In this document: positions 23,905-33,859 of the stretch, in pieces
Numbering within the stretch: the stretch's first letter is position 1
How the letters are laid out: each line of letters starts with the position of its first letter
Source of the DNA: Cotesia glomerata
Taxonomy: Eukaryota; Arthropoda; Insecta; Hymenoptera; Braconidae
Direction of reading: 5' to 3'
Assembly: GCF_020080835.1 (NCBI RefSeq)
Contig: NW_025401664.1
Coordinates: forward strand, 186,001-250,000
Length of the DNA: 64,000 nucleotides
The notes under the pieces: generated by a model
Databases searched by the model: none
What the model was told of the DNA's origin: nothing
The model's input: the letters and a program-made list of their open reading frames with translations, nothing else
Made by a program: the position numbers and the translations under genes

Positions 23905-24753
23905 TTTTGTGATTTTTTTTGGACTTGACTAGGCAGGAAAATCAATCAATACTTTATGTAGAGAATATTGAATCCTATAATCACTAGCTGTTAGTTAAAC
24001 CCTACCAGGTAAACAGAAAAAATGGCAATACAGAACCTCATTTTTTAGTAACATCAATTTTTAGTTTGTTTTTCTTTTTGTGTTAAATCTGAGAAGAAAG
24101 TATCCCGGTACTTTTAGGTTGAGAAAATTTTCTTTTTTATTTATAGTCAAGAGTTAATCATTCGATGGACCAAAGCAAGGAATCTAGAAATAAAAACTCT
24201 GGAACTGAAAACAACTCCATCGATGTGTTACTAGCGTAGGATACATTCCATTCAAGCCACTAGCATAGTGTTTGAGCCGCCTACTTGTCAATTGTATTTT
24301 TTTAGTCCAGGACATGACAGTCAATATTGCCAAGTTAGAAAACTGAGCTCACACTTTGCCTTTACAGACCATGCTATCACTTATTTTTACCTCAGGTCAT
24401 TTTACCAACACGGAACATGCTTCTCGGTCACCACCCCTGAACCTTAAACCTTAAGAAACTATTATCTGCAAAAATTCACATCCGATTTTTTTTACCAAAA
24501 CTTCTTTATTTTTCCACGTTTAGGCGTTTAGGTTATACCACCGCCAGGTTTTAAGATCAAAAAGCGGTAAATTTTTAGGTTAACCTGACTTTTTTATCCA
24601 TTAACTTTTTTTTTTGGATTAATCATCTGATTTTAATTTTATTTTGCTCATAGCTTCAGTAGAGTTCAGAAAAAAAAAATCAATTTTATTTCAACCAATC
24701 AGATTATTTATCGTTTGTCTCTTTTTAATAAAAATACCAGATTCCTGGCCCTA
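23905..24753 (-). repeat. Right long terminal inverted repeat of the hAT-like element
   Basis: Inverted partner of 17550-18418, ending ...GATTCCTGGCCCTA directly before the target duplication CTGATCAC. Confidence 0.85.
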
Positions 24754-24761
24754 CTGATCAC

Positions 24762-25122
24762 ATTTTATTTCACTCTTCAACTCATTGTTGTTTGCTTTTA
24801 AAGTGAAACTCAGTTCTGGTAATGTCTTGTTTATATAAGTTTCAATATCTTCAATTTCACAACTCCCTGTCGGTATAGTTATTTCTTGAAATCACTTGAT
24901 TGTACTTCTCTTGGATCTTTTTGATGATACATAAAATTTATTAGCTCTAACATCAATATTTGGTATTGAATTGAATGTCAGGAGCTTAACAAGTCCAAGT
25001 ACATAATTTTTTGTTGGTGATAGCTCAATCGGTGGAAAATAATTTGCCTCCAATACGGAGGAGTTTCCGGATAGTGTCAAGGTGAATGACTGCCATGACT
25101 GAGGCTTATAGTCCCGAGTCAT
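24762..25122 (-). pseudogene. Penton-like protein, N-terminal fragment (copy A)
   Basis: Homolog of the N-terminal half of 53564-54277 (SFTLTLSGNSSVLEANYFPP, LSPTKNYVLGLVKLL). Relative to Polinton C it has a two-base loss just after the ancestral ATG (25096), and the arginine codon after RSTIK is TGA. Beyond that the frame runs to the hAT-like insertion. Dead gene. Confidence 0.8.
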
Positions 25123-25128
25123 TTCAAT

Positions 25129-25500
25129 TTATAGTTGTCCAGCCAGGAATTTCAAGCACAAATGTCCACATATGATTGTATCAAAATCTTGATATCTTTT
25201 ATGATTGTACTTTACGCTACCAACATCGAGATATTTCATCAAGTCTTGTGGGGGTTGTGGATTACCAAAACTGTCAAAGTGAATTACTTTATTATGATTC
25301 TTCTTGTATGCAACCCAGTGAGTTCCAGGTCCAAGTTTATCATCCAAATTTATTATTGCTGATTCATTTATCTTCGGTACAGATTTTGGTAAATCATTTC
25401 TCATGAAAACTCCACGGAAATTTTGAATTTTAAGCAGCTTAGCATACTTTAATAAGTCGATGTTAGTTAATGCTCGATGTGGTAGCTCTACTGGTTTTTT
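25129..25500 (-). CDS. Adenain-like cysteine protease (copy A), read by -1 frameshift
   Basis: Maturation protease of the adenovirus/Polinton type. It keeps GTHWVAY (His), FDSFGN (Asp) and ICGHLC (Cys region), and is open from the end of the PLA2/core ORF to 25129. There is no ATG before the domain core. The frame is -1 relative to the upstream gene and starts at an A AAA AAC heptamer (25494-25500), exactly as in Polinton C. Intact despite decay around it; about 90% alike to the C copy by eye. Confidence 0.75.
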   Translation of the reverse strand, partial: KKPVELPHRALTNIDLLKYAKLLKIQNFRGVFMRNDLPKSVPKINESAIINLDDKLGPGTHWVAYKKNHNKVIHFDSFGNPQPPQDLMKYLDVGSVKYNHKRYQDFDTIICGHLCLKFLAGQL

Positions 25501-26432
25501 GACATCTTGCAACCAGCTCCCTCTGGGTATGGTTTCAGATAAAGTCCCATACCATTGCGGTAAGGTTTAAAGTATAATCCTCTACCTACAGCTATTTCTT
25601 CCATCTTCAAATTGTGACGTTTCTTTTCTACAAGTTGATTTTTAGCTGCGCTGGCATCGTTCACAGCTTTTGCAACACCTGCAGCTCCACCTGTCAGAGC
25701 GCCAACAGCTGATAACCCTGCGAACAGGGGAATCAAGAATGGAAGTACTCCACCAAACCTTGACGGAACTGGTAGAATACGAGGCAATCGTACGTTTTTC
25801 TTCCCACCAGCTTTCTTGATAGCCTTGTGAGCACCTTTAAGGGAGGTTTTAACTGGATCTCCACCAGGCTGCATGGACTTTTTAGCTCCATCAACAATCT
25901 GTCTTAGAGCAACATCCTTCTTCTTGGAAGTCTTGAGCTTAGTTGTCTTTCTTTTGGCTACCTTGCGTTTGGTCATCTTACGCTTTGTCGTTTTTCGCTT
26001 GGTTGTCTTTCGTTTAACAACTGTCTTACGCTTCATTGTTTTTCTTTTAATTGTCTTACGCTTAGTAATTGGTTTTTCTTTTTTAAGACCCATACCGAAA
26101 CGTCTTTTTAACTTCATGATTTTATTTACACTCCAAGCAGCAGCTTTTTCACCAATAGCAGCGTCTCTCGCTTGAAATCGTTGCCACGCTTTCTCAGCAA
26201 GAATTTTATCAGCCTCGTGACGGGCTTCCAAATTTTCACGATTTTTCGAGTAAGCTATATCGTGTTCCTTACACGCAGCGTCCAAAGGATTTATACCTGA
26301 ATCACCTCGAGCTAACCTCTTGGCTAACTTTGTACCTGGACCACAGTACTGATAACCTGGTATGTGAAGTTCAAGTGGGAGCTTATTGATTATCTTGTTG
26401 AACAAACTTTTACCACGTCTGTTCTCAGACAT
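25488..26432 (-). CDS. PLA2-domain / basic core protein (copy A)
   Basis: 314 residues from ATG 26432, intact. N-terminal phospholipase A2-like domain with YCGPGT (calcium loop) and CKEHDIAY (catalytic His-Asp), as in parvovirus VP1. A lysine/arginine-rich KRKT repeat tract follows (about residues 118-175), then a hydrophobic GGVLPFLIPLFAGL segment and two short GLYxKPY repeats at the C-terminus. Probably a virion protein that condenses DNA and breaches membranes during entry (inference). Overlaps the protease frame at its end. Confidence 0.85.
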   Translation of the reverse strand: MSENRRGKSLFNKIINKLPLELHIPGYQYCGPGTKLAKRLARGDSGINPLDAACKEHDIAYSKNRENLEARHEADKILAEKAWQRFQARDAAIGEKAAAWSVNKIMKLKRRFGMGLKKEKPITKRKTIKRKTMKRKTVVKRKTTKRKTTKRKMTKRKVAKRKTTKLKTSKKKDVALRQIVDGAKKSMQPGGDPVKTSLKGAHKAIKKAGGKKNVRLPRILPVPSRFGGVLPFLIPLFAGLSAVGALTGGAAGVAKAVNDASAAKNQLVEKKRHNLKMEEIAVGRGLYFKPYRNGMGLYLKPYPEGAGCKMSKNQ

Positions 26433-26509
26433 GTCACATCAAGGACTGACTTGATAATCTATATGAGCCGGTAGATATACCCCTTGATCTCAGAATATAA
26501 TCAGCAGTC
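26433..26509. promoter_or_regulatory. Divergent promoter between core protein and ATPase (copy A)
   Basis: 77-bp interval equal in length to that of Polinton C (52151-52227). It retains ATATAC/TATAT-like boxes and a TCTCAGAATAT initiator-like stretch, but is less perfect than in C. Confidence 0.45.
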
Positions 26510-27202
26510 ATGAATAACAAACCAAGAGCTCAGTTTCCAGTTATCAATTTCGATCAAATTGTTCAAGGAACCGGTGTGAAAAAAGTCAAACGACACGGTG
26601 CTTTACTTCCCAATAGTATCTATGCAGTGTTTTGCGGGCCATCAAACTGTGGAAAGACGAATGCTCTACTGTCTCTTATTGTACATCCAAACGGTTTGAG
26701 GTTTGAGAATATATATCTTTACTCAAAGTCTCTTAACAAACCAAAGTATCAGTTTCTGGAGACACTAATTGAACAGATTGATGGTATTGCATTCTTCACA
26801 TTCAGTGAACATGACGCTGTAATCAAGCCTGAAGATGCTAAGCCTAACTCCCTGATGATATTTGACGATGTTGCTTGTGAAAAACAGGATCACATCAAAG
26901 CTTTTTTCTGCATGAGTCGACAAAAGAATGTTGATAGCTTCTATCTCTGTCAAACTTATACGCGAATACCCAAGCACCTGATTAGAGATAATGCAAACTT
27001 TCTCGTTTTGTTTCGTCAAGATAAAATGAATCTGAAGCATATTTATGATGATCATGTCAATACAGACATGCCATACAACTCATTTAGAGATTTATGCTCG
27101 GCATGTTGGAATAAATATGGGTTTGTGGTAATAGATAAAGACAGTGAATTGAACAGTGGCAGGTATCGAAAAGGATTCGACTGCTTCATTAGTATAAATT
27201 GA
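26510..27202 (+). CDS. Packaging ATPase, FtsK/HerA (A32-like) (copy A)
   Basis: 230 residues, intact. Walker A GPSNCGKT near residues 44-51 and Walker B LMIFDDV near residue 120; the segment QTYTRIPKHLIRDNANFLVLF follows. Related to genome-packaging ATPases of Polintons and large DNA viruses (known family). Transcribed away from the PLA2/core gene, as in Polinton C. The protein is about 95% identical to that of C by eye, so the frame has survived in an otherwise decaying copy. Confidence 0.88.
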   Translation: MNNKPRAQFPVINFDQIVQGTGVKKVKRHGALLPNSIYAVFCGPSNCGKTNALLSLIVHPNGLRFENIYLYSKSLNKPKYQFLETLIEQIDGIAFFTFSEHDAVIKPEDAKPNSLMIFDDVACEKQDHIKAFFCMSRQKNVDSFYLCQTYTRIPKHLIRDNANFLVLFRQDKMNLKHIYDDHVNTDMPYNSFRDLCSACWNKYGFVVIDKDSELNSGRYRKGFDCFISIN

Positions 27203-27654
27203 GGTATTTTAGAGTGTGATAGTCATACATGCTGTCCACTTTGACCTGTCAACATGAAGCCTGAAGAAATTTCAAAGCAGAAGGATATTCTGCATCAGAT
27301 ATCTCAAGCCAGCGATGCCATCCGACGAAAGCACAGGATGTTGAAGTTGGGCAAAGATACAGCTGAAAAAGCCATGGAGAAATGATCAAGCCTATTGTAA
27401 CATTACTCCAGAGTAAAGTTGAAAGTTCAAAGCTGAAAGAAGAAAATATTAAAAAAGAAGAGGTTGAAAACCAGCACGTTGATAAACAAGAAGTTGAAAA
27501 ATCTTTATATGTTGATGCAGGCGACTACAACTGTTTAATATCAGATGATGAAAGTTCATTTGACAATACAGCACATGCTATCACTCAGCTACTGCCATCA
27601 ACAAGTACTCCAACTCGTAAAAATTCTCTTCTCACTAATTATTTACAACATTAA

Positions 27655-28188
27655 GAGAAACTCACATTAAGATGATCCTCTCCACATTCCTTTCTCAATC
27701 CTTTCCTACCAATATCCTGTTACGTGAATGTGGAACGCTTTACGTAATAATTACCGTAACTCCTATTCTTTCCCGCTTCACAGCATTATTTATATTTGTA
27801 AAAAAAATGCTTGCCGTAAGATGGACGGTGTGGCTTAATGTATATAGAATAAGCGAAAGGAAATTTAGTATAGAACGGATAGCTTAAATGGTAGAGTAGC
27901 TGATATGTCTTCGGAAGGTTCTGGGTTTGAATCCCAGTCCGAGCTATCTAATAATTTTTTTCTCGCATATTCTATAAACTCACATTAAGATGATCCTCTC
28001 CACATTCCTTTCTCAATCCTTTCCTACCAATATCCTGTTACGTGAAAGTGGAACGCTTCACGTAATAATTACCGTAACTCCTATTCTTTCCCACTTCACA
28101 GCATTATTTATATTTGTAAAAAATGCTTGCCGTAAGATGGACGGTGTGGCTCAATGTATATAGAATAATCGAAAGGAATCCTCATTCT
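27655..28188. mobile_element. Composite insertion: direct 210-bp repeats around a tRNA-like segment
   Basis: Two near-identical copies of a ~207-bp segment (about 27661-27868 and 27975-28181; both begin ACTCACATTAAGATGATCCT) enclose a tRNA-like sequence. The target sequence TTCTCTTC...AATTATTTACAAC occurs on both sides, as an imperfect long target duplication. This resembles either a tandem SINE dimer or a tiny terminal-repeat element. No ORF. Confidence 0.6.
27873..27944 (+). other. tRNA-like segment
   Basis: 72 nt with A-box-like TAGCTTAAATGG and B box GGTTTGAATCC, a perfect T stem (CTGGG/CCCAG) and 5 of 7 acceptor pairs. The anticodon loop lacks the usual T33. Probably a tRNA-derived repeat. 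Confidence 0.5.
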
Positions 28189-28784
28189 CTTCAAATTATT
28201 TACAACGTTTAAGTAAAAAACACAAAGATGATGATATGAGATATGGTGTACGCAGAAAGCATGGTGAAATGTATATGGGTGATTCACCTATTTCATTTGC
28301 AAATGATACAATAAGTGTCAAAGAAAGAAATTATCCAATAACTTCTGGGTTGCTGGAATTATTATTTATAAAATCACCAGATGATGCACTCATCACCCCA
28401 GATGATGAGAACAAGTACTTGGATATAATTCAACATACCAACACTCATAGAAAAAATTATGATTCAAGTCGTACCATTTATGAAGACACAACAATCGAGT
28501 TCAATAAATACATTGATGATTTTATCACCAAGTTCGGTAAAGAGTTATCAAAATATATGATTGCAAGAAAACAGAGATTACCAATGGACTATGTTTACTG
28601 GGATGATCCAAATGAACTAGTCGATCGTTTGCGACTACTGATGACATCTCAAGCTGCTGGAAATCCAAGTCACACGAATGAAATTATGTCAATTATTGAA
28701 GAGCTTGGGGAGGCTGGGGTTATATATTAAAAGCTTCTAGAAAATTACATCATTCACACACCGACAGTCAAAGTGTTTACAACT

Positions 28785-29009
28785 ATGAATATCGATATAT
28801 TTGGACGTCCACTAGACAATGACAAGTCAGTTCAACGAAGACCAGCTGGTAGAGGTTTTAATGTAACTTCTGATGGAAACTATAACATTGAGAATAAAAG
28901 GTTGTGCAATCTCGGTAATCCTTCAAATGAATATGATGCAGTGACAGTGCAATTTTTACTGAGACAGATAGCTGAACTGAATAAAAGTAAAGACAGTGAA
29001 ATAATCTAG
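28785..29009 (+). pseudogene. Fibre-like coiled-coil protein, truncated (copy A)
   Basis: Homolog of the N-terminal half of 50021-50440. It shares MNIDIFGRPLDNDKS, FNVTSDGNYNIENKRLCNLG and PSNEYDAVTVQFLLRQI. It ends at a stop after KDSEII, where similarity to Polinton C stops and Polinton B begins, so the coiled coil is lost. Confidence 0.7.
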
Positions 29010-29053
29010 CAAGCAGTAAGTACATCTACTCCTAATAGAAATCCGTGTACAGT

Positions 29054-29506
29054 CTCAAACGAAGGCGTGGTAAATTCGTACATCGAAAACGTCCCACAAA
29101 AATAATTAAAACAACGGAATTAAAACCTCCGTTGCGTATTCTTTAAATCGTTAGTCCAAACCTCCACCGTTTACGCTACCACTTAAACGCCCTTGGACAT
29201 AACATCGTAAACGATATAATACGTCCTAGAAGGCAGGCAAAAGCTATAGGCCGTCAACAGTTTGCTAAAGTACTGCAAACATTAAACATACCACGCGAGT
29301 TCATCGGCAACCGTGCTTATTTCAACAACGTCTCCGAAGAAGAAGAAGAGCTATCAACCTCTACACCGACAAGACGACGATCCGGTAATATTACTATACC
29401 TGAAATAATAACAGAAAACGTGGCCGTCGATGAATCAATGTTAAACCAGAGTGGTAATGGTACTCTGAATAAAAGTAAAAAAATATCATGGATAAGGTTG
29501 AAATAG
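29054..29506 (+). pseudogene. Unrecognised basic/acidic ORF upstream of integrase (Polinton B)
   Basis: An open frame with one TAA (about 29144). A basic start (KRRRGKFVHRKRPTK) is followed by RPRRQAKAIGRQQFAKVLQT, FIGNRAYFNN and an acidic EEEEEL stretch. It reads like coding sequence rather than chance but I do not recognise it; no counterpart was found in Polinton A or C. Confidence 0.4.
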
Positions 29507-30465
29507 ATAAAAAATTAAATAAAGTTTATTACAATCCCTTACGGTCAGAAAGTTTTTCAGGAGCTAGAAATATTTTGAAATATGTTCAAAAAAACGAATC
29601 TAAACTGTCAGAAAAAGATGTTAACGAATGGTTAAATAAACAAGAAGTTTTTACGAAACACCGTATGAACAGAAAACACTTTATTAGGAGGACTTATAAT
29701 GTTGAAACAGTCGACGATGTGTGGGAAGCCGACTTAGCTGATTTAAGAAATATCTCAACTTATAACAAAGATTATAAATATATATTAATGGTTATAGACG
29801 TGTTGAGCAAACATGCGTGGGCTGATCCATTAATAAACAAAACCAGTGTAACCGTCGCTCAAGCTTTCAGCAAAATATTAAGTAGAAACGGCAAACGAAA
29901 ACCGCGATTACTGCAAACAGATAGCGGGAAGGAATTCTTAGGCGCCCCTTTCCAATAATTATTACGCAAAAAAGAAATGCAGTTTAGAACAACACGCAAT
30001 CCTGATATTAAAGCTTCTATCGTGGAGCGTCTAAATAGAACTATAAAAGAAAGAATATGGCGGTATTTTACACATACACGTACGAAAAGATATTTAGATG
30101 TGTTACAAAAAATCATGCATGCCTACAATCATACGGTACATAGCGGTATCAAAATGGCTCCTGTTGATGTTAACGAAAACACAACTCAAACAGCTTATAA
30201 TAATCTTAAAAAGCGGTATGAAAATAATAAACGGGTAGCTGTCTTAGCGAAGCGTAAGCTTAAATACTCTGTCGGTGACTTGGTGCGTATCAGTAAGGCG
30301 AAAGCAGCGTTTACGAAAGGTTACGAGAGCGGTTTGAGTAGTGAGATTTTTAAAATTTTAAGAATTTCCAATTATCGACAGCCTGCGGTTTACATACTGA
30401 TCGATTTGCAAAACGAGCCTATAAATGGTATATTTTATGAGGAAGAGTTATCTAAGGTGGAATAA
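29488..30465 (+). pseudogene. Retroviral-type integrase of Polinton B, one in-frame stop
   Basis: rve-fold DDE integrase that joins the element to host DNA. Catalytic residues lie in WEADLADL (D), LQTDSGKEF (D) and ASIVERLNRT (E). The C-terminal part has YSVGDLVRISK and ends NGIFYEEELSKVE, parallel to the C integrase (EGGFYNEELSKVK), but there is no chromodomain. An in-frame TAA (29956-29958) cuts the protein between the second D and the E; the frame continues unchanged after it. The penton gene follows directly. Confidence 0.88.
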
Positions 30466-31278
30466 ATGGCTTTAACACGTGATAATTTTTACATAGTATT
30501 ACCTAGTAATAGCAGCATGCAATATTTCCCTGATAATTCAACAACACATTTTATCACTAGACTGCCTCAACCGCTAGATCTTAACGGATGTTGGGCGGTT
30601 GCTTTAGTAGAAATCCAGACACCTATGACAATATTACATGTACCGAAAGAATTTTCAAAAGCTATGTTAATCGTCGAATACTTAGATTTGGAAGAGTCTA
30701 ATGCGATAATCGACACTTTTTCTTTCACTGACAATATACCTCATGGTCAATATCAAAGTCTAGGAAATCTAGTGGATGCTCTCAACAAACTTAAACCAAT
30801 TTCGGATCATTTAAGTTTTACTTATAATGTTGGAGGTTTTATAAAAATTTATACTGTATGCAGTTGTGAAAATGCAAGACATACGCTGGTGTTAAGTGAA
30901 AGACTCTGGAGTATATTAGGTTTTGAAGAAAATATATTATCAAGAGTTATATCATCTGAACCGTATAATTGTTGGGGTTCTAAACCAGCTTCTTTATCAC
31001 AAGCTATACCTGGAAAAATATTTATCTATACAAATATATGCGAGGGGTATATAACAGGCGATGTCCAGACACCTTTACTACGAGTGGTCCCGCTTGATCA
31101 CGACCAGTATAATTACGGTGCAACCAAAATTAAAAGTTTTTCTCCAGGACAATACACACCTCTGTTACGTAAAAGTATGACCACTATCGAAATCGATATA
31201 AGAGATGAGTATGGCAAACCTATACCATTCGAATACGGGACGTTGACGGTGACGCTACATTTTAAAAGGTTTTTTTAA
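30466..31278 (+). CDS. Penton-like minor capsid protein (Polinton B)
   Basis: 270 residues, intact, ATG right after the integrase stop. The N-terminus (NFYIVLPSNSSMQYFPDNST, THFITRLPQPLDL, WAVALVEIQTP) and the C-terminus (FEYGTLTVTLHFKRFF) are typical of Polinton penton proteins, a single jelly-roll vertex protein (known family). It aligns in general plan with 53564-54277, whose end is RGETITIRLHIK. No predicted membrane segment. Confidence 0.75.
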   Translation: MALTRDNFYIVLPSNSSMQYFPDNSTTHFITRLPQPLDLNGCWAVALVEIQTPMTILHVPKEFSKAMLIVEYLDLEESNAIIDTFSFTDNIPHGQYQSLGNLVDALNKLKPISDHLSFTYNVGGFIKIYTVCSCENARHTLVLSERLWSILGFEENILSRVISSEPYNCWGSKPASLSQAIPGKIFIYTNICEGYITGDVQTPLLRVVPLDHDQYNYGATKIKSFSPGQYTPLLRKSMTTIEIDIRDEYGKPIPFEYGTLTVTLHFKRFF

Positions 31279-31288
31279 AATAAACATA

Positions 31289-31822
31289 ATGGCTGTCTAT
31301 GAAATACAACAATATGGCGAAGGTTCTCGTAATTATTCCGGCATCAGCCATATTTATGTTGGGTCGCCGTATCAAAAAGGTCACGGTATAGGTAGTTTCT
31401 TAGGAGGATTATTTAGAAGAGTAATACCTTTCTCAAAGACGGGACTTAAAGCTGTAGGAAAAGAAGCTTTAAGGTCTGGTGTGAATATAGCTACAGACGT
31501 ATTAGATCATAAGATACCTGCTGAGGAGGCTTTTAAAATGCGCGTGCGTGAATCAGGTAAAAATTTAAAACGGAAAGCCCAGCAAAAAATTGATAGTCTT
31601 ATGAGTGGTTCTGGTTATATATCCGGTCAGTTAGATTCTGCAGACGGTATGAGCCGTACGTTGGCACGCTCAAGAAAAATTTCTGTCAAAAAAAGACGTG
31701 TTGTAAAACCTAAGGCTAGATCTAAAGTGAAAAAAAATAAAACTAAACGTAGAATTAATAAAAAGAAAAATGTTAAAAAAAAGAACAATAAACAGCGTAC
31801 AGTTGCGGACATTTTTTCATAA
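31289..31822 (+). CDS. Basic core/minor capsid protein (Polinton B)
   Basis: 177 residues, intact. A glycine-rich GIGSFLGGLFRRVIPF segment (about residues 33-48) precedes LKAVGKEALRSGVNIATDVL, and the C-terminal third is extremely rich in lysine and arginine, ending RTVADIFS. This layout resembles adenovirus pX/pVI-like minor capsid and DNA-binding proteins (inference). It lies between penton and major capsid, matching Polinton structural clusters. No PLA2 domain, unlike A and C. Confidence 0.65.
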   Translation: MAVYEIQQYGEGSRNYSGISHIYVGSPYQKGHGIGSFLGGLFRRVIPFSKTGLKAVGKEALRSGVNIATDVLDHKIPAEEAFKMRVRESGKNLKRKAQQKIDSLMSGSGYISGQLDSADGMSRTLARSRKISVKKRRVVKPKARSKVKKNKTKRRINKKKNVKKKNNKQRTVADIFS

Positions 31823-31832
31823 GGTTTTTAAA

Positions 31833-33149
31833 ATGTCGTTCTTACATGTACACTCGTGCGAGTGCGCTAAAACGGAATTAGAATTATTTTCTCTACCGCC
31901 AACTCAGACAACAATTGAGAGTGGTCTATGGATTTATTATAAACCAATTTCATCGTTGGCTGATAATTCACCCATAGAGTTTGTTGTTCAAGGGCAGGGT
32001 GATGAATACATCGACCTAGCACATACGATGTTGAAACTAAGTGTACGTATTATTCGGAAACAGTCAGTTACTGCAGCGGCTGCGGTTCCTAAAGTAGCGC
32101 CTGTTAACAACTTTATGCATTCAATGTTCAGCCAGGTTGATGTATTATTTAATCAAAAACCTGTTTCAACACCTAATAATTTATACGCTTACCGTTCATA
32201 CATTGAAACTTTATTAAATTACGGTGTTGATGCTAAAACATTACATTTAACAACAGTAGGATGGTGGTGTGATACGCCTGGAAAAATGGACAGTTTAGAC
32301 GATGAAAATGTAGGATTGAAAAAACGCCGTGAGTTATTGACATGCGATAAAACTGCGGATTTTATCGGACATCTACATTGCGATGTTTTTAATCAAGAAA
32401 GATTTCTCATAAACGGTGTTGAAATGCGTTTGCGTTTAACATGTTCTCGCGACGCGTTTTGTTTAATGGACGCTTCCACCAATGGGTGCGTTTTTAACAT
32501 TGTCAACGCTAATCTGTTAGTAAGACGTGCGAAAATCTCACCAGGGACGCTTTTATCACACGCTCGTATGCTAGGTAAGACAACAGCTAAATACCCTCTG
32601 ACACGTGTTGAGGTTAAAGCTATTTCAATGCCTGCTGGTGTACATGGTGAAACTATGGACAACATAATTCATGGTCAAATACCGAGACGTTTAATCATAG
32701 GTTTTGTTGATAATAAAGCTTTCAATGGCGACGCTACAATGAACCCGTTTAATTTTCAAAATTTTGGAATTAACTACTTATCATTATACGTTGACAGTCG
32801 GCAAATACCGTCAAAACTTCTTCAACCCGATTATGGGGCACGTATGAATTAGATAGACGCTTACCACACACTGTTTTCGGGTACAGGTATCCATTTTTTG
32901 AACGAAGGAAACACAATAGACAGGTTTGAGTAGCCTAACGAGTATTGCTTATACGTTTTTGATTTAACGCCCGATTTATCAGCTAATAGTAATCCACATT
33001 GGAATTTGATCAAGCATGGGATGGTGCGTATAGAAGTTAGATTCGACAAAGCTTTAACAACAACCACAAACTGTATAATATATGCAGAGTATGAGAGTGT
33101 TTTGGTAATAGACGCTTCTAGACAAGTAACTATAGATTTTGCAGGGTAA
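31833..33149 (+). pseudogene. Major capsid protein of Polinton B, two in-frame stops
   Basis: 438 codons from ATG 31833 to TAA 33149. The stretch SGLWIYYKPISSLADNSPIE, NNFMHSMFSQVDVLFNQKPV and YAYRSYIETLLNYG identify the Polinton major capsid family (related to the C. elegans F54H12.2-type proteins, known family). Two TAG codons (32850-32852 and 32931-32933) interrupt the C-terminal jelly roll; there are no frameshifts. Both stops are UAG, so readthrough is not strictly excluded, but simple decay is likelier. Confidence 0.85.
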
Positions 33150-33209
33150 ACACCTAATACCTGCAAATAATTTCAGTAAGTGATAGGAAGTTGTCACGTA
33201 AAGATCGTT

Positions 33210-33859
33210 ATGTCGTCTGTAGTTATATACATTCAAGGTTTCGTTAATAACGATCGTGAGTTTTTACCTAAAGAGATAGGTGTGACGTGTCTCATTAACG
33301 GTAATACAGCTCACTGGGTCTTGGCTCCCGAATTTTCGTTTAATCATCTGTCAGAAGAAAGAAAGCTTGATAATATTAACCCGCATTAACCCGAAAACAC
33401 GGTCTTGAGTGGTATGATGGTGAATCGTTGACAAAGTACGTGCATACACAGTTACGACTTTTTTGTCAGACTGCTATGAAAATTTACACATACGGTAAAG
33501 CGCAAAAAACGTACTTAGAAGCGCTACTTTGTAAACCTATCATAAATATCGAGGAATTGCAAGACCATCCATCAGTAGCGACGTTACATCAGGCGCGTTT
33601 GACTTGTGCCTTACACAGCGTATTAGAAGCTAGAAGAAATAAAAGTTTAGCGTATAATCAATGCGCATTATCTTGTGCAGATTTGCTAAAACAGTGGTTA
33701 AATAAAAAAACAAATATCAATACAACGTCTGCGCTTTCTTGTCCTTGGAGTTGTCAGGCGTGTAATGAACACGGTCCAGGTATTGAAAGCTATTCAGTAT
33801 ATACCATACCACACGATCAGTGTATATCCAGCGGACAGAATTCCGAAAATTTGGGATAA
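33210..33859 (+). pseudogene. Polinton-associated conserved protein of unknown function (B)
   Basis: Divergent homolog of 56577-57074: VVIYIQGFVNNDREFLPKEI at the start, then HGLEWYDG, IYTYGKAQKTYLEAL, HPSVATL and C...CALSCADLLKQWL. A frameshift between 33386 and 33394 splits it (first part ends INPH, second resumes TRKHGLEW). The end overlaps the start of the protease gene. Presence in both Polinton lineages marks it as a core gene of unknown function. Confidence 0.65.

Larger units (their letters stand above)
27253..28730 (+). pseudogene. Conserved Polinton protein (copy A), frameshifted and interrupted
   Basis: Homolog of 50495-51403. ATG 27253 begins MKPEEISKQKDILHQISQAS. One base is lost near 27375 (after EKAMEK), shifting the frame into 27382-27654. 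An insertion at 27655-28188 then splits the gene. The C-terminal part (28236-28730) is open and ends DYVYWDDPNELVDRLRLL...IIEELGEAGVIY. Probably the DUF8207-type family found in arthropod Polintons (from memory, moderate certainty). Confidence 0.8.
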
